Below are positions 18,890-28,191 of a DNA stretch of 64,000 nucleotides, piece after piece. Each line of letters starts with the position of its first letter. The first letter of the stretch is position 1. Under the pieces are notes generated by a model. That model saw only the letters and a program-made list of their open reading frames with translations, ran no database searches and was not told the DNA's origin. The stretch is from Bacillus sp. V3B (GTDB taxonomy: Bacteria > Bacillota > Bacilli > Bacillales > Cytobacillaceae), in the NCBI RefSeq assembly GCF_024494465.1, contig NZ_JAETXM010000005.1, positions 146,946-210,945 on the forward strand, written 5' to 3'. Both the position numbers and the translations under genes were made by a program.

Positions 18890-20359
18890 CTACTTTATAG
18901 CTCTATGTTCTTTAATAACACGAAGCATTTTGAAGTCATAATCCTCTGGTCCTTGGACAGGGAGTCCGGCTTCCATATTTTTCTTAATGTAAAGAAGGTT
19001 GTCGCTTGTGATGATTTCTCCGGGTATAAAAATTGGAATACCCGGAGGATACACCATGATGAACTCAGCAATAATCCTTCCCTCAGATTGATCAAAGGGA
19101 ATAAGTTCAGTTTCGGAATAAAACGCCTCTCTTGGGGAAACAGCCAAGAGAGGTATATCAGGAAGAAGAACCTTAGTTTCTATTTTTTCAGCAAGTATAT
19201 GTCGCTCCTTAGCTAATTGTTTTAGAGCTGCAACTAAAATGTCTGCTTCTCTTTCTGAGTCACCAGGGGTAATGATGCAAAGGATATTATATAAATCAGA
19301 CATTTCAACTTCTATATTATAATGTTCACGTAACCACTTTTCTACATCATATCCAGACATTCCCAGATTCTTTACAGAAATGATTAATTTGGTAGGATCA
19401 TAATCATGAGCAGCTTCTGTTTCTAAAATTTCTTCGCCGATACATTTGATGTGCTCAATTTCATTGATTTGCTGTCGGATTGAGTTAGCCAGTTGGATGG
19501 AATGATCCGCGAGCTTTCTTCCGTTAGTTGCAAGTTCTTTTCTTGCTACATCTAAAGAGGCGAGCAACAAATAAGAAGTTGAAGTCGTTGTCAGCATACT
19601 GAGAATCGATTGTACTCGTTTATAGGAAACAAGCTTTCCTTTTAGATTAAGAATAGAGCTTTGTGTCATGGAACCACCCAATTTGTGAACACTTGTTGCG
19701 GCCATATCTGCACCTGCTTGCATAGCGGATAAAGGTAGTTCATCATGAAAGTGAATGTGTACCCCGTGTGCTTCATCTACTAATACAGGAACATCATACG
19801 AGTGGGAAATTTCAACGATACTTTTTAAATCAGCTGAAACACCGAAGTAAGTTGGGTTAATAACCAATAACGCTTTTGCATCTGGATGTTGTTCGAGAGC
19901 TCGTTTGACAGACTCGATTGTAATTCCGTGAGAAATACCAAGTTCCTTATCAATTTCTGGGTGAATAAAGATTGGAATAGCGCCAGAGAACACAACAGCA
20001 GACATAATGGATTTATGGACATTTCGAGGTACAATGATTTTATCTCCAGGCCCACATACAGCCATGATCATGGCCATAATAGCTCCGCTTGTACCTTGTA
20101 CTGAAAAGAATGTATGATCAGCACCGAAAGCCTCAGCGGCTAAATCTTGTGCCTCTTTAATGATCCCCTTTGGTTGATGTAAGTCGTCAAGGGGACCAAT
20201 ATTAATTAAGTCGATCGATAATGCATTATTACCAATAAATTCTCGGAATTCCGGTGCCATTCCATTTCCTTTTTTATGTCCAGGTATATGAAATTGAACA
20301 GGCTCTTTTTTTGTATGTTCAAGTAGTCCGCTAAATAACGGTGTACGATGTTGAGACAA
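18890..20359 (-). CDS. speA: Arginine decarboxylase (Orn/Lys/Arg decarboxylase class)
   Basis: 489 residues, matching B. subtilis SpeA. It is a PLP enzyme with the cofactor lysine K226 in TSVHKLGGS and VDEAHGVHIHF at 193-203 in the binding pocket, followed by a C-terminal domain with YPPGIPIFIPGE. In B. subtilis it makes agmatine, the first step to putrescine and spermidine. The start is a TTG preceded by AAAGGTGTGG. It lies beside SR1, as in B. subtilis. The lysine/arginine distinction rests on homology. Confidence 0.92.
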   Translation of the reverse strand: MSQHRTPLFSGLLEHTKKEPVQFHIPGHKKGNGMAPEFREFIGNNALSIDLINIGPLDDLHQPKGIIKEAQDLAAEAFGADHTFFSVQGTSGAIMAMIMAVCGPGDKIIVPRNVHKSIMSAVVFSGAIPIFIHPEIDKELGISHGITIESVKRALEQHPDAKALLVINPTYFGVSADLKSIVEISHSYDVPVLVDEAHGVHIHFHDELPLSAMQAGADMAATSVHKLGGSMTQSSILNLKGKLVSYKRVQSILSMLTTTSTSYLLLASLDVARKELATNGRKLADHSIQLANSIRQQINEIEHIKCIGEEILETEAAHDYDPTKLIISVKNLGMSGYDVEKWLREHYNIEVEMSDLYNILCIITPGDSEREADILVAALKQLAKERHILAEKIETKVLLPDIPLLAVSPREAFYSETELIPFDQSEGRIIAEFIMVYPPGIPIFIPGEIITSDNLLYIKKNMEAGLPVQGPEDYDFKMLRVIKEHRAIK

Positions 20360-20618
20360 TTGATTACCACACCTTTTTATTTTAAATTAATTAAATAAGT
20401 TCATCTTAAGCATGCTAGTATAGATGTAATAGAAGTAATATGTTTTATTCGTCACAAAACATATGAATTATAGCATTATTACAATTCCTTGCATAGGTTT
20501 TTTAAAAAAGTAAGGACTTGAATTTTTTAACTTCACCGTTCATATATTTTTTTATTTTAATTGTTCTTCTTATTATGGTCTTTCTAAACCATTTTTAAAT
20601 AATAAAAGGAGAATAGTG

Positions 20619-20687
20619 ATGAAAAGTGAAAGAGGTCTTGTATCATTTTTAAATACTAATATAGGGGAGGCGAAAAAGATGAAGTGA
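20619..20687 (+). CDS. Possible 22-residue peptide
   Basis: ATG preceded by AAAGGAG with ideal 7-base spacing starts a 22-codon frame, MKSERGLVSFLNTNIGEAKK and two more. Nothing else shows it is a gene: no terminator follows and no family is recognised. It sits in the 587-base gap between speA and yktA. Confidence 0.3.
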   Translation: MKSERGLVSFLNTNIGEAKKMK

Positions 20688-20699
20688 GATACATACATA

Positions 20700-20936
20700 G
20701 TAAATATTGAAAAAAAGAGGGTGATAATGAGCGATTAAAAGGTTATCTAAGCTAGGATATATCTAAGAGAAAAAGGATGAAGGAAGCATTTGTACAAGAA
20801 GACCGGGTTATGGGGATTATTAAAGATGTCTATAACGTTGAGGATAGCATTTGCAAGAATCAATGGGTAGAGCTAAAGGCGTTGTCGTAATTGGGAAGAA
20901 AATGAAAATGAAACGAATGAATAATAAAAAGTAAGG
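20700..20936 (+). pseudogene. Possible degraded small gene upstream of yktA
   Basis: The frame around 20725-20890 reads ERLKGYLS, a TAG stop, then ISKRKRMKEAFVQEDRVMG and on to VELKALS with a TAA. A second frame then gives KGVVVIGKKMKMKRMNNKK up to 20936. The two frames overlap and look like pieces of one broken protein. I do not recognise the parent family. It could instead be chance open frame in A-rich DNA. Confidence 0.25.
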
Positions 20937-20946
20937 GATGAAGGAA

Positions 20947-21222
20947 ATGGAGTATCAGTATCCGATTGATCATGATTGGTCAACAGAAGAAGTTGTTGAT
21001 GTTATACACTTTTTTGAGACAATTGAACGCGCATATGAAAAGGGTGTAAAGCGAGAGCAATTACTTAGTGTTTACAGAAGGTTTAAGGAAATTGTTCCAG
21101 GTAAAGCACAAGAAAAGAAACTTTGTTCAGAGTTTGAAGAGGTAAGTGGCTATTCCTCTTACCGTACAATAAAAAAAGGAAAAGAATCTGATTTGGGTGC
21201 AATAATTAGAATGCAACCATAA
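20947..21222 (+). CDS. yktA: UPF0223 family protein YktA
   Basis: 91 residues: [20 protein letters not shown], a helical central part, and [17 protein letters not shown]. This matches UPF0223/YktA, a small helical protein of unknown function. The start at 20947 is preferred to the ATG at 20938, because AAGGGATGAAGG serves the second ATG and lies on top of the first. The stop codon lies in one arm of a large palindrome shared with convergent yktB. Confidence 0.85.
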   Translation: MEYQYPIDHDWSTEEVVDVIHFFETIERAYEKGVKREQLLSVYRRFKEIVPGKAQEKKLCSEFEEVSGYSSYRTIKKGKESDLGAIIRMQP

Positions 21223-21312
21223 CTAAGTGCATATAATGAAAAATAAACAAATCCTCCTAAATCATTATAGGTTTAGGAGGTGGTATTCCAAGTTCATTAT
21301 ATGCATTTAGTT
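21221..21312. terminator. Nested palindrome between convergent yktA and yktB
   Basis: Outer arms AACTAAGTGCATATAATGAA / TTCATTATATGCATTTAGTT match at 19 of 20 positions. Inner arms ATCCTCCTAAA / TTTAGGAGGTGGT form a second stem. The outer arms reach into both stop codons. It presumably ends both transcripts. Confidence 0.7.
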
Positions 21313-21939
21313 CCAGTTATATGCCAATTTGTATAAAGGATATAATTCCTTAAATACGGATTGGGCTTGTTCAAGAAATTGTTGCCCAGACATGTGGATC
21401 GCTTTTTCTCTAGGAATTTGAAAGCCGCATAGTATTTCCGCTTTTTTGATCGTTTGTAAACGGACAAACATGTTTGTCAAATCCTCTTTGGAAAGCCGCT
21501 TGTGTTTTTGTACATTAGGTTTCATATGGTCAACGGACCAAACAAAATCCTTTGGAATCTTTTGATGAATCTGGTTAACTTGTGATTGAAGTATTTTTCC
21601 ATATTCGGATTTTTGTGGGGCTTCATAAATCATGGCAAACCAAATAAACACATGGGTCCCCCATAATCCAATCTGAAAATGTGGTAACATCTTGTAGCCT
21701 CTTGGATTGCTAGAAAACGCTACCCATGTATCGTTTGGAGGATTTATTTTCCGACGTGCATGTTTTGCAACATGTGCAAACATTTCTTCACCTATCATAG
21801 CCGAAAACGTTGGAGTGAAATGGTCACCAAGTGCATGAAGCTTTGGTCGAATATGTGTTTTCAAAGCATCCATACGATTTTCTAATCCATCTATCGAAAA
21901 AACATCAAAATCAGAATGGGTAAATCCCGTAAAAGACAT
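21307..21939 (-). CDS. yktB: DUF1054 / UPF0637 protein YktB
   Basis: 210 residues matching YktB: MSFTGFTHSDFDVFSIDGLENRM, then FAHVAKHARRKINPPNDTWVAF and GYKMLPHFQIGLWGTHVFIW. The family has a known fold but no established function. A clear AGGAGGTTAG precedes the ATG. It is convergent with yktA. Confidence 0.88.
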   Translation of the reverse strand: MSFTGFTHSDFDVFSIDGLENRMDALKTHIRPKLHALGDHFTPTFSAMIGEEMFAHVAKHARRKINPPNDTWVAFSSNPRGYKMLPHFQIGLWGTHVFIWFAMIYEAPQKSEYGKILQSQVNQIHQKIPKDFVWSVDHMKPNVQKHKRLSKEDLTNMFVRLQTIKKAEILCGFQIPREKAIHMSGQQFLEQAQSVFKELYPLYKLAYNWN

Positions 21940-22239
21940 CTAACTAACCTCCTGTTACTTTGTCAAACATTGTATCATAAAGACTAATAAACAAGAAGAA
22001 AGTTGTCTGTAGCATAATGTGAAATTTGTATGATCACTATTTTAAGAGATATGACTGAAGTAAAAAGCCTCTTACTTACAGCTTCTAATTATTCGGTTGA
22101 TGACCGTAATATCAAAGTTTTTTTCTAATAGGCAAGTGTGCAAATTAGTTGCAAGAGCAAGGTTTTCCACATAATATAATAATAAGAATAATCAGACTCT
22201 TTGGAGAAGTGAAATAAAATTGGAAGGGGTGTACTGTCA

Positions 22240-22434
22240 ATGAAACAAGTGATGAATTCAGTGAAGAAAAAAGCGATTGAAAAGGAGAGAAAAGCTGTAC
22301 TAAAAATGGAAATGGATTATGAGCTAGCTGTTCTTTTTGAGGCAATGGGAGATAATAATGAAAACAAGAAAAAAGAAAGTAAAAAGAGGTTAGAGATGAT
22401 TAGACAGGAACTTCTTATGTTAAAGGCTCTGTAA
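22240..22434 (+). CDS. Small coiled-coil protein, YkzI position
   Basis: 64 residues, highly charged and helical (KKKAIEKERKAVLKMEMDYE ... KESKKRLEMIRQELLMLKAL), likely a short coiled coil. GGAAGGGGTG lies 8 bases ahead of the ATG. B. subtilis has a small gene, ykzI, at about this place between yktB and suhB, but I cannot confirm identity. The gap before it (21940-22239) shows no further gene. Confidence 0.55.
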   Translation: MKQVMNSVKKKAIEKERKAVLKMEMDYELAVLFEAMGDNNENKKKESKKRLEMIRQELLMLKAL

Positions 22435-22619
22435 AAAGAAAAAGGGGAAAGAAATAGAAAATGATGAAATTATTTTTTGATTAGAAGCGAACTCTTCTGT
22501 AAGAATGAAAGAGTTCGTTTTTTATGTTTGGAAACACTAAAAATGGTTTTATTTGAAATAATAAACTAAAATGATTGTAATATTGTATTGGAATTTCGAT
22601 TAAATCAAGGAGGGCGACA

Positions 22620-23420
22620 ATGACGAATTGGACTGAAATTGATATGAAAGCCAAAGAGTGGATTAATGAGGCAGGTAGGCTAATAAAAGACTCTTTTCCT
22701 AAAACGTTAGATATTCAAACAAAATCAAATCAAAATGATCTTGTTACTGAAATGGATAAATCAACAGAACAATTTTTTATTCGTAAAATTCGTGAAACCT
22801 ATCCAGAACATAAAATTATTGGTGAGGAAGGCTTTGGTGATGATTTAACATCGACGGACGGGGTTATTTGGATTATTGATCCGATTGATGGAACAATGAA
22901 TTTTGTGCATATGCAACGAGATTTTGCTATTTCAATAGGGATTTATGAAGATGGGATAGGTCAAATTGGTTTAATCTATGATGTTGTTCGTGATGAATTA
23001 TATCATGCAACAAAAAATAATGGTGTCTATATGAATAACACTCGGTTAAGTCCATTAAAAAAAGGGCGTGTTTCAGAAGCGATTATTGGCATGAATGCGA
23101 CATGGGTAACAGAGAATAAACGGATAAATCCTTCTATACTTGGAGCGCTTGTCAAAGATTTGCGTGGGACAAGATCATATGGATGTGCAGCAATTGAACT
23201 AGCATCAATTGCTGCAGGAAGGCTAGATGCTTATGTTTCATTGCGTTTAGCTCCATGGGATTTTGCGGCTGGAATCATATTAATCGAAGAATTAGGCGGA
23301 GTAGTGACTGATTTAAGAGGGGAGCCATTGAATATTTTGGAGAAAAATTCAATTTTTATTTCAAAACCGGGACTGCATGAAGAAATTTTGAAAAGTTATT
23401 TAAGCAATGGAAATTGGTAA
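22620..23420 (+). CDS. suhB: Inositol-1-phosphatase family protein (SuhB/YktC)
   Basis: 266 residues of the lithium-sensitive phosphatase family. Metal-binding motifs are GEE at 68-70, D87-PID90-GTMNF, and APWDFAAG near 215-222. It should hydrolyse inositol monophosphates or related sugar phosphates with Mg2+; the true substrate in Bacillus is uncertain. CAAGGAGGG precedes the ATG. The same order (yktB, small gene, yktC) is seen in B. subtilis. Confidence 0.9.
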   Translation: MTNWTEIDMKAKEWINEAGRLIKDSFPKTLDIQTKSNQNDLVTEMDKSTEQFFIRKIRETYPEHKIIGEEGFGDDLTSTDGVIWIIDPIDGTMNFVHMQRDFAISIGIYEDGIGQIGLIYDVVRDELYHATKNNGVYMNNTRLSPLKKGRVSEAIIGMNATWVTENKRINPSILGALVKDLRGTRSYGCAAIELASIAAGRLDAYVSLRLAPWDFAAGIILIEELGGVVTDLRGEPLNILEKNSIFISKPGLHEEILKSYLSNGNW

Positions 23421-23504
23421 GTAAGTTAATCTTTTTTTGTTGAGAAGGATAAGGTCAGAACAGTCACCATTTTTTTTATACAATGGGGAAGGTGAGGAAA
23501 GGGA

Positions 23505-23690
23505 TTATAAAGTCCCATTTTCCCTCATCTTTTTCTTTTTCATAAAACCTATCCCCATGATAAAAACTAGGAGTAGGGTGCATGCTAACATTCCGATGAT
23601 ACTTCTTTCGGCGATGGCTATTGCAAATCCCATCATGCATGCAGTCGCCATAATTGCAAATAATAAAAATACCCATTTGATTTTTTTCAA
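23505..23690 (-). CDS. ylaF: YlaF (DUF5325) small membrane protein
   Basis: 61 residues with two hydrophobic helices (about 5-25 and 31-50) and a basic end IGFMKKKKMRENGTL. It resembles YlaF of B. subtilis, which likewise lies next to typA. The start is TTG with CTGGAGG 8 bases upstream. Function unknown. Confidence 0.7.
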   Translation of the reverse strand: MKKIKWVFLLFAIMATACMMGFAIAIAERSIIGMLACTLLLVFIMGIGFMKKKKMRENGTL

Positions 23691-23798
23691 AGTGAATGCC
23701 TCCAGACAGAAAATATAATTTATTTGAAAAATAAAAAGTATTCTAATAAACCTTTAAAGATATTTTACACAAAATATTTTTATTTTTCCACACATTTG

Positions 23799-23807
23799 TG
23801 TTATAAT
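23799..23807 (+). promoter_or_regulatory. Extended -10 promoter of typA
   Basis: TGTTATAAT is a perfect extended -10 (TGnTATAAT) with only weak -35 similarity. A small hairpin GGTGAT / ATCACC (23833-23848) lies in the leader. Confidence 0.55.
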
Positions 23808-23902
23808 GTCTCAGTTAAGCTTCGGACATTTAGGTGATGTTGATCACCCTATTAGATAGCTAGCAAGTGTTTCACCTTAAATATAGGTAGGAGGAAGTTT
23901 TT

Positions 23903-25744
23903 TTGAAAATCAGAGAAGATATTCGTAATATTGCAATCATTGCCCACGTAGACCATGGAAAAACAACGTTAGTGGATCAGTTATTGAAGCAGTCTGGTAC
24001 ATTTCGTACAAATGAACATGTAGAAGAACGGGCTATGGATTCAAATGACATAGAAAGAGAACGTGGTATTACCATTTTAGCAAAAAATACAGCGATTCAG
24101 TATGAAAATAAAAGAATAAACATTCTTGATACACCAGGACATGCGGATTTTGGTGGTGAAGTCGAACGAATTATGAAAATGGTTGATGGAGTTGTATTAG
24201 TTGTTGATGCATACGAAGGTTGTATGCCGCAAACTCGTTTCGTGCTTAAAAAAGCATTGGAGCAAAAATTAAACACGATGGTTGTTGTTAATAAAATTGA
24301 CCGTGATTTTGCTCGACCAACAGAAGTAGTCGATGAAGTCATTGATTTATTTATTGAACTAGGTGCAGAAGAAGATCAGTTAGATTTTCCAGTTGTTTAT
24401 GCGTCTGCTATTAATGGAACAGCAAGTCTGGATCCGGAAAAACAAGATGAAAACATGAAAGCACTATACGATACGATTTTGGAACATACTCCTGCTCCAA
24501 TCGATAATCGTGAAGAACCACTTCAATTTCAAGTGGCTTTGTTAGATTATAATGACTTTGTTGGTAGAATCGGGATCGGCCGTGTTTTCCGTGGTACGAT
24601 AAAGGTTGGACAGTCAGTAGCATTAATGAAGCTTGATGGATCGGTCAAACAATTTAGGGTAACGAAGCTAATGGGCTTTTTTGGTTTAAAACGACTAGAA
24701 ATTGAAGAGGCATATGCAGGTGATTTAATCGCTGTTTCCGGTATGGAAGATATTAATGTTGGAGAAACAGTTTGTCCGGTTGAGCATCAAGAAGCATTAC
24801 CGATTTTAAGAATTGATGAACCAACGTTACAAATGGAATTTGTTGTCAATAACAGTCCGTTTGCGGGACGTGAAGGAAAATTTGTGACATCAAGAAAAAT
24901 TGAAGAAAGACTTCGTGCACAACTTCAAACGGATGTGAGTTTACGTGTTGATAATACGGATTCTCCTGATGCATGGATTGTATCTGGACGCGGGGAATTG
25001 CATTTGTCAATCTTAATTGAAAATATGCGTCGTGAAGGCTTTGAAATTCAAGTATCTAAGCCAGAAGTTATCGTAAGGATTATTGATGGTGTTCGTTGTG
25101 AACCAGTTGAACGTGTTCAAATTGATGTACCTGAAGAGCATACTGGATCGGTTATGGAGTCGATGGGTGCTCGTAAAGGTGAAATGCTTGATATGATCAA
25201 CAATGGAAATGGGCAAGTTCGTCTCATTTTTAATGTACCTGCAAGAGGCTTGATTGGATATAGCACTGAATTTTTAACCTTAACACGTGGTTACGGCATT
25301 ATGAACCATACATTTGATAGCTACCAACCAATGCAAGCGGGTCAAGTAGGCGGTAGACGTCAAGGTGTGCTTGTTTCAATGGAAAATGGTAAAGCAACTA
25401 CTTATGGAATTATGGGAGTAGAAGATCGTGGTGTTATTTTTGTTGATGCTGGTACAGAGATCTATGAAGGAATGATTGTCGGTGAACATAACCGTGAAAA
25501 TGATCTTACTGTGAACATTACAAAAATGAAACAACAGACAAATGTTCGTTCTGCAACGAAGGATCAAACAAATACAATGAAAAAGCCACGTATTTTGACG
25601 TTGGAAGAATCATTAGAATACCTAAATGAAGATGAGTATTGTGAAGTCACTCCAGAATCGATTCGTTTACGTAAAAAAGTTCTTAATAAAAATGAACGTG
25701 AAAAATCAGCAAAAAAGAAAAAAGGTTCTGAAGTTCAGGCATAA
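23903..25744 (+). CDS. typA: Translational GTPase TypA/BipA
   Basis: 613 residues. The G domain has AHVDHGKTTL (14-23, P-loop), ERERGITI (switch I), DTPGHADF (G3) and NKID (G4). EF-G-like domains II, III and V follow, and then the BipA-specific C-terminal domain with RQGVLVSMENGKATTYG. It binds ribosomes and assists 50S assembly, especially in the cold. The start is TTG after AGGAGGAAG. B. subtilis BipA (YlaG) is 612 residues. Confidence 0.97.
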   Translation: MKIREDIRNIAIIAHVDHGKTTLVDQLLKQSGTFRTNEHVEERAMDSNDIERERGITILAKNTAIQYENKRINILDTPGHADFGGEVERIMKMVDGVVLVVDAYEGCMPQTRFVLKKALEQKLNTMVVVNKIDRDFARPTEVVDEVIDLFIELGAEEDQLDFPVVYASAINGTASLDPEKQDENMKALYDTILEHTPAPIDNREEPLQFQVALLDYNDFVGRIGIGRVFRGTIKVGQSVALMKLDGSVKQFRVTKLMGFFGLKRLEIEEAYAGDLIAVSGMEDINVGETVCPVEHQEALPILRIDEPTLQMEFVVNNSPFAGREGKFVTSRKIEERLRAQLQTDVSLRVDNTDSPDAWIVSGRGELHLSILIENMRREGFEIQVSKPEVIVRIIDGVRCEPVERVQIDVPEEHTGSVMESMGARKGEMLDMINNGNGQVRLIFNVPARGLIGYSTEFLTLTRGYGIMNHTFDSYQPMQAGQVGGRRQGVLVSMENGKATTYGIMGVEDRGVIFVDAGTEIYEGMIVGEHNRENDLTVNITKMKQQTNVRSATKDQTNTMKKPRILTLEESLEYLNEDEYCEVTPESIRLRKKVLNKNEREKSAKKKKGSEVQA

Positions 25745-25756
25745 AATAGCAAGAGT

Positions 25757-25785
25757 TAAAAGGGAGGCAGTATTGTCTCCCTTTT
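25757..25785 (+). terminator. Terminator after typA
   Basis: Stem AAAAGGGAG / CTCCCTTTT; the tail is short. Confidence 0.6.
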
Positions 25786-25896
25786 ACTATGTATCGAAAA
25801 ACGACCACTGATGGAAGTTTTCTTTATTGAACGGTTTTCTCATCCATAGTATAGTAGATTTTAGATGAAGGGATAGAATAGGGGGAATAAAGGGGA

Positions 25897-26196
25897 ATGG
25901 ATATAAGTGAACGCCTTTCTTTTTTTGCTGCTTTATATAGGGTAGATGAGAATTCGGATTTGGGTATGTGGCTTTTGTATATAACGATATTACTTTTGAG
26001 TATTCTTGTGTTTAAGCTTGGTTTTGCACAAAAACTGCCATTACTTAAATCTGTCATTATCTATTTATTCTTAATTTTCGGTTGTGCATTTTTAAGTTTT
26101 CTAGGTATTTTTCTACCAATTACAGAAGGGCTCGTGGTAGCTGCATTAATTTTAATTATTTATAAAATTCGTCTACATAGATATAAAAATGCATGA
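25897..26196 (+). CDS. ylaH: YlaH-like membrane protein
   Basis: 99 residues with three hydrophobic helices (about 24-42, 50-68, 72-90) and [25 protein letters not shown] ahead of them. It resembles YlaH, which also follows typA in B. subtilis. Function unknown. GGGGGAATAAAGGGGA precedes the ATG. The next gene starts 27 bases later and is probably cotranscribed. Confidence 0.75.
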   Translation: MDISERLSFFAALYRVDENSDLGMWLLYITILLLSILVFKLGFAQKLPLLKSVIIYLFLIFGCAFLSFLGIFLPITEGLVVAALILIIYKIRLHRYKNA

Positions 26197-26223
26197 GTAT
26201 TATGTGGAATAGGAGAAATAATC

Positions 26224-26511
26224 ATGAAATCTGTTCAAGATGCTATTTATAATTGGTTGACGATAAGAGTAGTGTGTGAGGAAAGACCTGGTGACTTGGC
26301 GGCAGTTGAAACGGAAGAGATGTTTTGGACGATTCTAGAAGATGAGCATGGCCTATCTAACGTAACGATCGATAAGGATGAGGTTATGTATTATATTACA
26401 TATATGAAAGATGGAGAATCTTCTAAAGCTCGCTTTCCAAGGGAATTAATCGATGTAATGATCAATCAAATTAATGAGGAACCAGAGAAGTATAAGATCT
26501 ATCCAGAGTAA
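26224..26511 (+). CDS. Conserved hypothetical protein
   Basis: 95 residues, acidic, soluble: MKSVQDAIYNWLTIRVVCEE ... EVMYYITYMKDGESSKARFP. I recall similar proteins next to ylaH in several Bacillus but no function. AGGAGAAATAATC precedes the ATG. It is followed by a strong terminator shared with ylaI on the other strand. Confidence 0.6.
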   Translation: MKSVQDAIYNWLTIRVVCEERPGDLAAVETEEMFWTILEDEHGLSNVTIDKDEVMYYITYMKDGESSKARFPRELIDVMINQINEEPEKYKIYPE

Positions 26512-26546
26512 AATGAATATCCTATAATGTCAGTTCAATCGTGTAA

Positions 26547-26580
26547 ACAAAAAGCGTCCATTTTAATGGGCGCTTTTTGT
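26547..26580. terminator. Bidirectional terminator
   Basis: Stem ACAAAAAGCGTCCA / TGGGCGCTTTTTGT with A and T flanks, between convergent genes. Confidence 0.88.
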
Positions 26581-26622
26581 TGTTTCTTAAAACGATTGTT
26601 ATTTGAACAGTCTTTCTTTATT

Positions 26623-26826
26623 TTATTCCCATTCGTCTTCTTGTTTTTTGCTGCGATAGAGATGGAAATTTCCAGTTGCTATTCTTTGCTCAGTTCTTTC
26701 TGTGATTCGGTTTGTACAGGGTTGACACATATACGTATAAATAGGTCTGTTTCTTAATCGTTTTGCTTGAAAGGAATCATCTTCAATGGATTCAATATTA
26801 TCACAAATTACGCATTTTACTCTCAT
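26623..26826 (-). CDS. ylaI: Zinc-ribbon protein YlaI (DUF2197)
   Basis: 67 residues with two CxxC pairs (C5/C8 in KCVICD and C34/C37 in MCQPC) that should bind one zinc ion. It matches YlaI. The start at 26826 (MRVKCVIC) is chosen since GAGGTG lies 6 bases upstream; the longer in-frame start at 26853 has no such signal. Function unknown. Confidence 0.82.
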   Translation of the reverse strand: MRVKCVICDNIESIEDDSFQAKRLRNRPIYTYMCQPCTNRITERTEQRIATGNFHLYRSKKQEDEWE

Positions 26827-27093
26827 TCGACACACCTCTAGAATTTCATTCATTTTATCTAAATTAAAATGGAATTTTATTTTTTCTTAATCTTTCTTTT
26901 AATTACTTTAACCTTTCTATGGATAAATTTCACACTACTTATAAGTTGTATTACTTATATTATATAATATGTTTTTATTTGTTTCGAATTTATTTATTGT
27001 TCTTGTTCTCTAAGTGGATTAATTTAATTGCTATAACATTGAAAATAAGGTGTTTTAATAATATGATGGTGGTAATGAAAAGGAGGTTTTTTG

Positions 27094-27549
27094 ATGGCAA
27101 ATCAAGTAGAATTAGTATTGACTAAGCGATTATTTGATTGTTTACAAAGTGAACGGTTTGTTCTGCTATCTACGGTTGATTACGAGACAGGAGGTCCGAA
27201 TGTAAGTGCTATCTCCTGGGTGTTGGCAAAAAATGAACAAACTATCCTGTTTGCAGTTGATAATCGCTCTAGGATTGTTCGGAATATTAGGGGGAATTCT
27301 AAAATAGCAATCAATGTGATTGTGGAAGAGTCTTCTTATTCAATTAGTGGTGATGCGAGGGTGATACAAGAAAAGATTGAGGAAGCTCCATTAAAGCTGG
27401 CACTGATCCAATTGGATATAAAGGAAGTAAGAGATGTCATGTTTTATGGATCGAAAATTACTAGCGCACCTGAATATGATAAAACATATGATCGTGAAGC
27501 CGCTAAAAGGTTGGATACTCAAGTAATGGATGCAATGAAAAAAGCTTAG
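27094..27549 (+). CDS. Pyridoxamine 5'-phosphate oxidase-like (FMN-binding split barrel) protein
   Basis: 151 residues: ERFVLLSTVDYETGGPNVSAISWVLAKNEQTILFAVDNRSRIVRNI is the typical opening of the PNPOx-like split barrel. These proteins bind FMN, heme or F420, and the role here is unknown. The start ATG at 27094 follows AAAAGGAGG; the TTG just before it is part of the spacer. The stop codon lies in the terminator stem. Confidence 0.75.
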   Translation: MANQVELVLTKRLFDCLQSERFVLLSTVDYETGGPNVSAISWVLAKNEQTILFAVDNRSRIVRNIRGNSKIAINVIVEESSYSISGDARVIQEKIEEAPLKLALIQLDIKEVRDVMFYGSKITSAPEYDKTYDREAAKRLDTQVMDAMKKA

Positions 27550-27570
27550 TCAAATGACTAAGCTTTTTTC
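27537..27570 (+). terminator. Terminator overlapping the stop codon of the PNPOx-like gene
   Basis: Stem AAAAAAGCTTAGTCA / TGACTAAGCTTTTTT with the TAG stop in its left arm. Confidence 0.92.
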
Positions 27571-27609
27571 ATTGCATCCGACTACAACCTCAAGACGCGA
27601 CAAGCTTTT

Positions 27610-28191
27610 CTATTTATGATGGTTGGATTGTTCTTGTTGTTCTTTTTCTAGGTTTTGTTTTTCGTTGTCATTTAATTTGTTTTTTGGATCTTCTGTAGCA
27701 TTTTTTGGATTTGGATCGGCCATATCGGCTGGGATTTCAGGCATGAGACGTCCAGCGATATCAGCCAACTCATTCATGATCCCTTGAATGGGTTTATTAT
27801 TTTGGATATCTTCCTGAATTTCTTTTAGGCGGGCGTTTATATCAGGATCTGCAACTATGATAGCGCGTGCCCCGTGTGGATCGTTTTTTAAGCTTTCTGC
27901 TACAGAATATTTAATCGATCCAACTTCTGAACGGTCTAAATCTTTATCTACATCAATACCAACAATTGCATAATTCCCAAGAACTACTGCAGTGGAATCA
28001 TTTACATTTGGAATACTTGAAGCAAGACTTACTAAATGTTTTGAAACCTCCTGCCCTGTCTGTTTATCAACTTTCTGAACGGTACTATTTTTTACGCTGA
28101 TGACATTTTGTTTTTGCTCTGTAACCTCGTTTTTTCCTCCACATCCAAAAAGGGTAAGCAGGCTGATTAGGAGTAATAAGTACATTTTCAT
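27610..28191 (-). CDS. ylaJ: YhcN/YlaJ family sporulation lipoprotein
   Basis: 193 residues. The lipobox L-F-G-C (C at about 17) ends a short signal. The middle matches the YhcN/YlaJ spore lipoprotein family (NSTAVVLGNYAIVGIDVDKDLDRSEVGSIKYSVAESLKNDPHGARAIIVADPDI). The C-terminal third is rich in K, N, E and Q. The start ATG at 28191 has AAAGGAGG 8 bases upstream; the longer GTG start falls inside that site. It marks the organism as a spore former. Confidence 0.85.
   Translation of the reverse strand: MKMYLLLLISLLTLFGCGGKNEVTEQKQNVISVKNSTVQKVDKQTGQEVSKHLVSLASSIPNVNDSTAVVLGNYAIVGIDVDKDLDRSEVGSIKYSVAESLKNDPHGARAIIVADPDINARLKEIQEDIQNNKPIQGIMNELADIAGRLMPEIPADMADPNPKNATEDPKNKLNDNEKQNLEKEQQEQSNHHK

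Noticed and set aside
23437..23718. 93-codon plus-strand ORF opposite ylaF
   Set aside because: It is a shadow of ylaF; it lacks a ribosome binding site, while ylaF has GGAGG and a recognised family.
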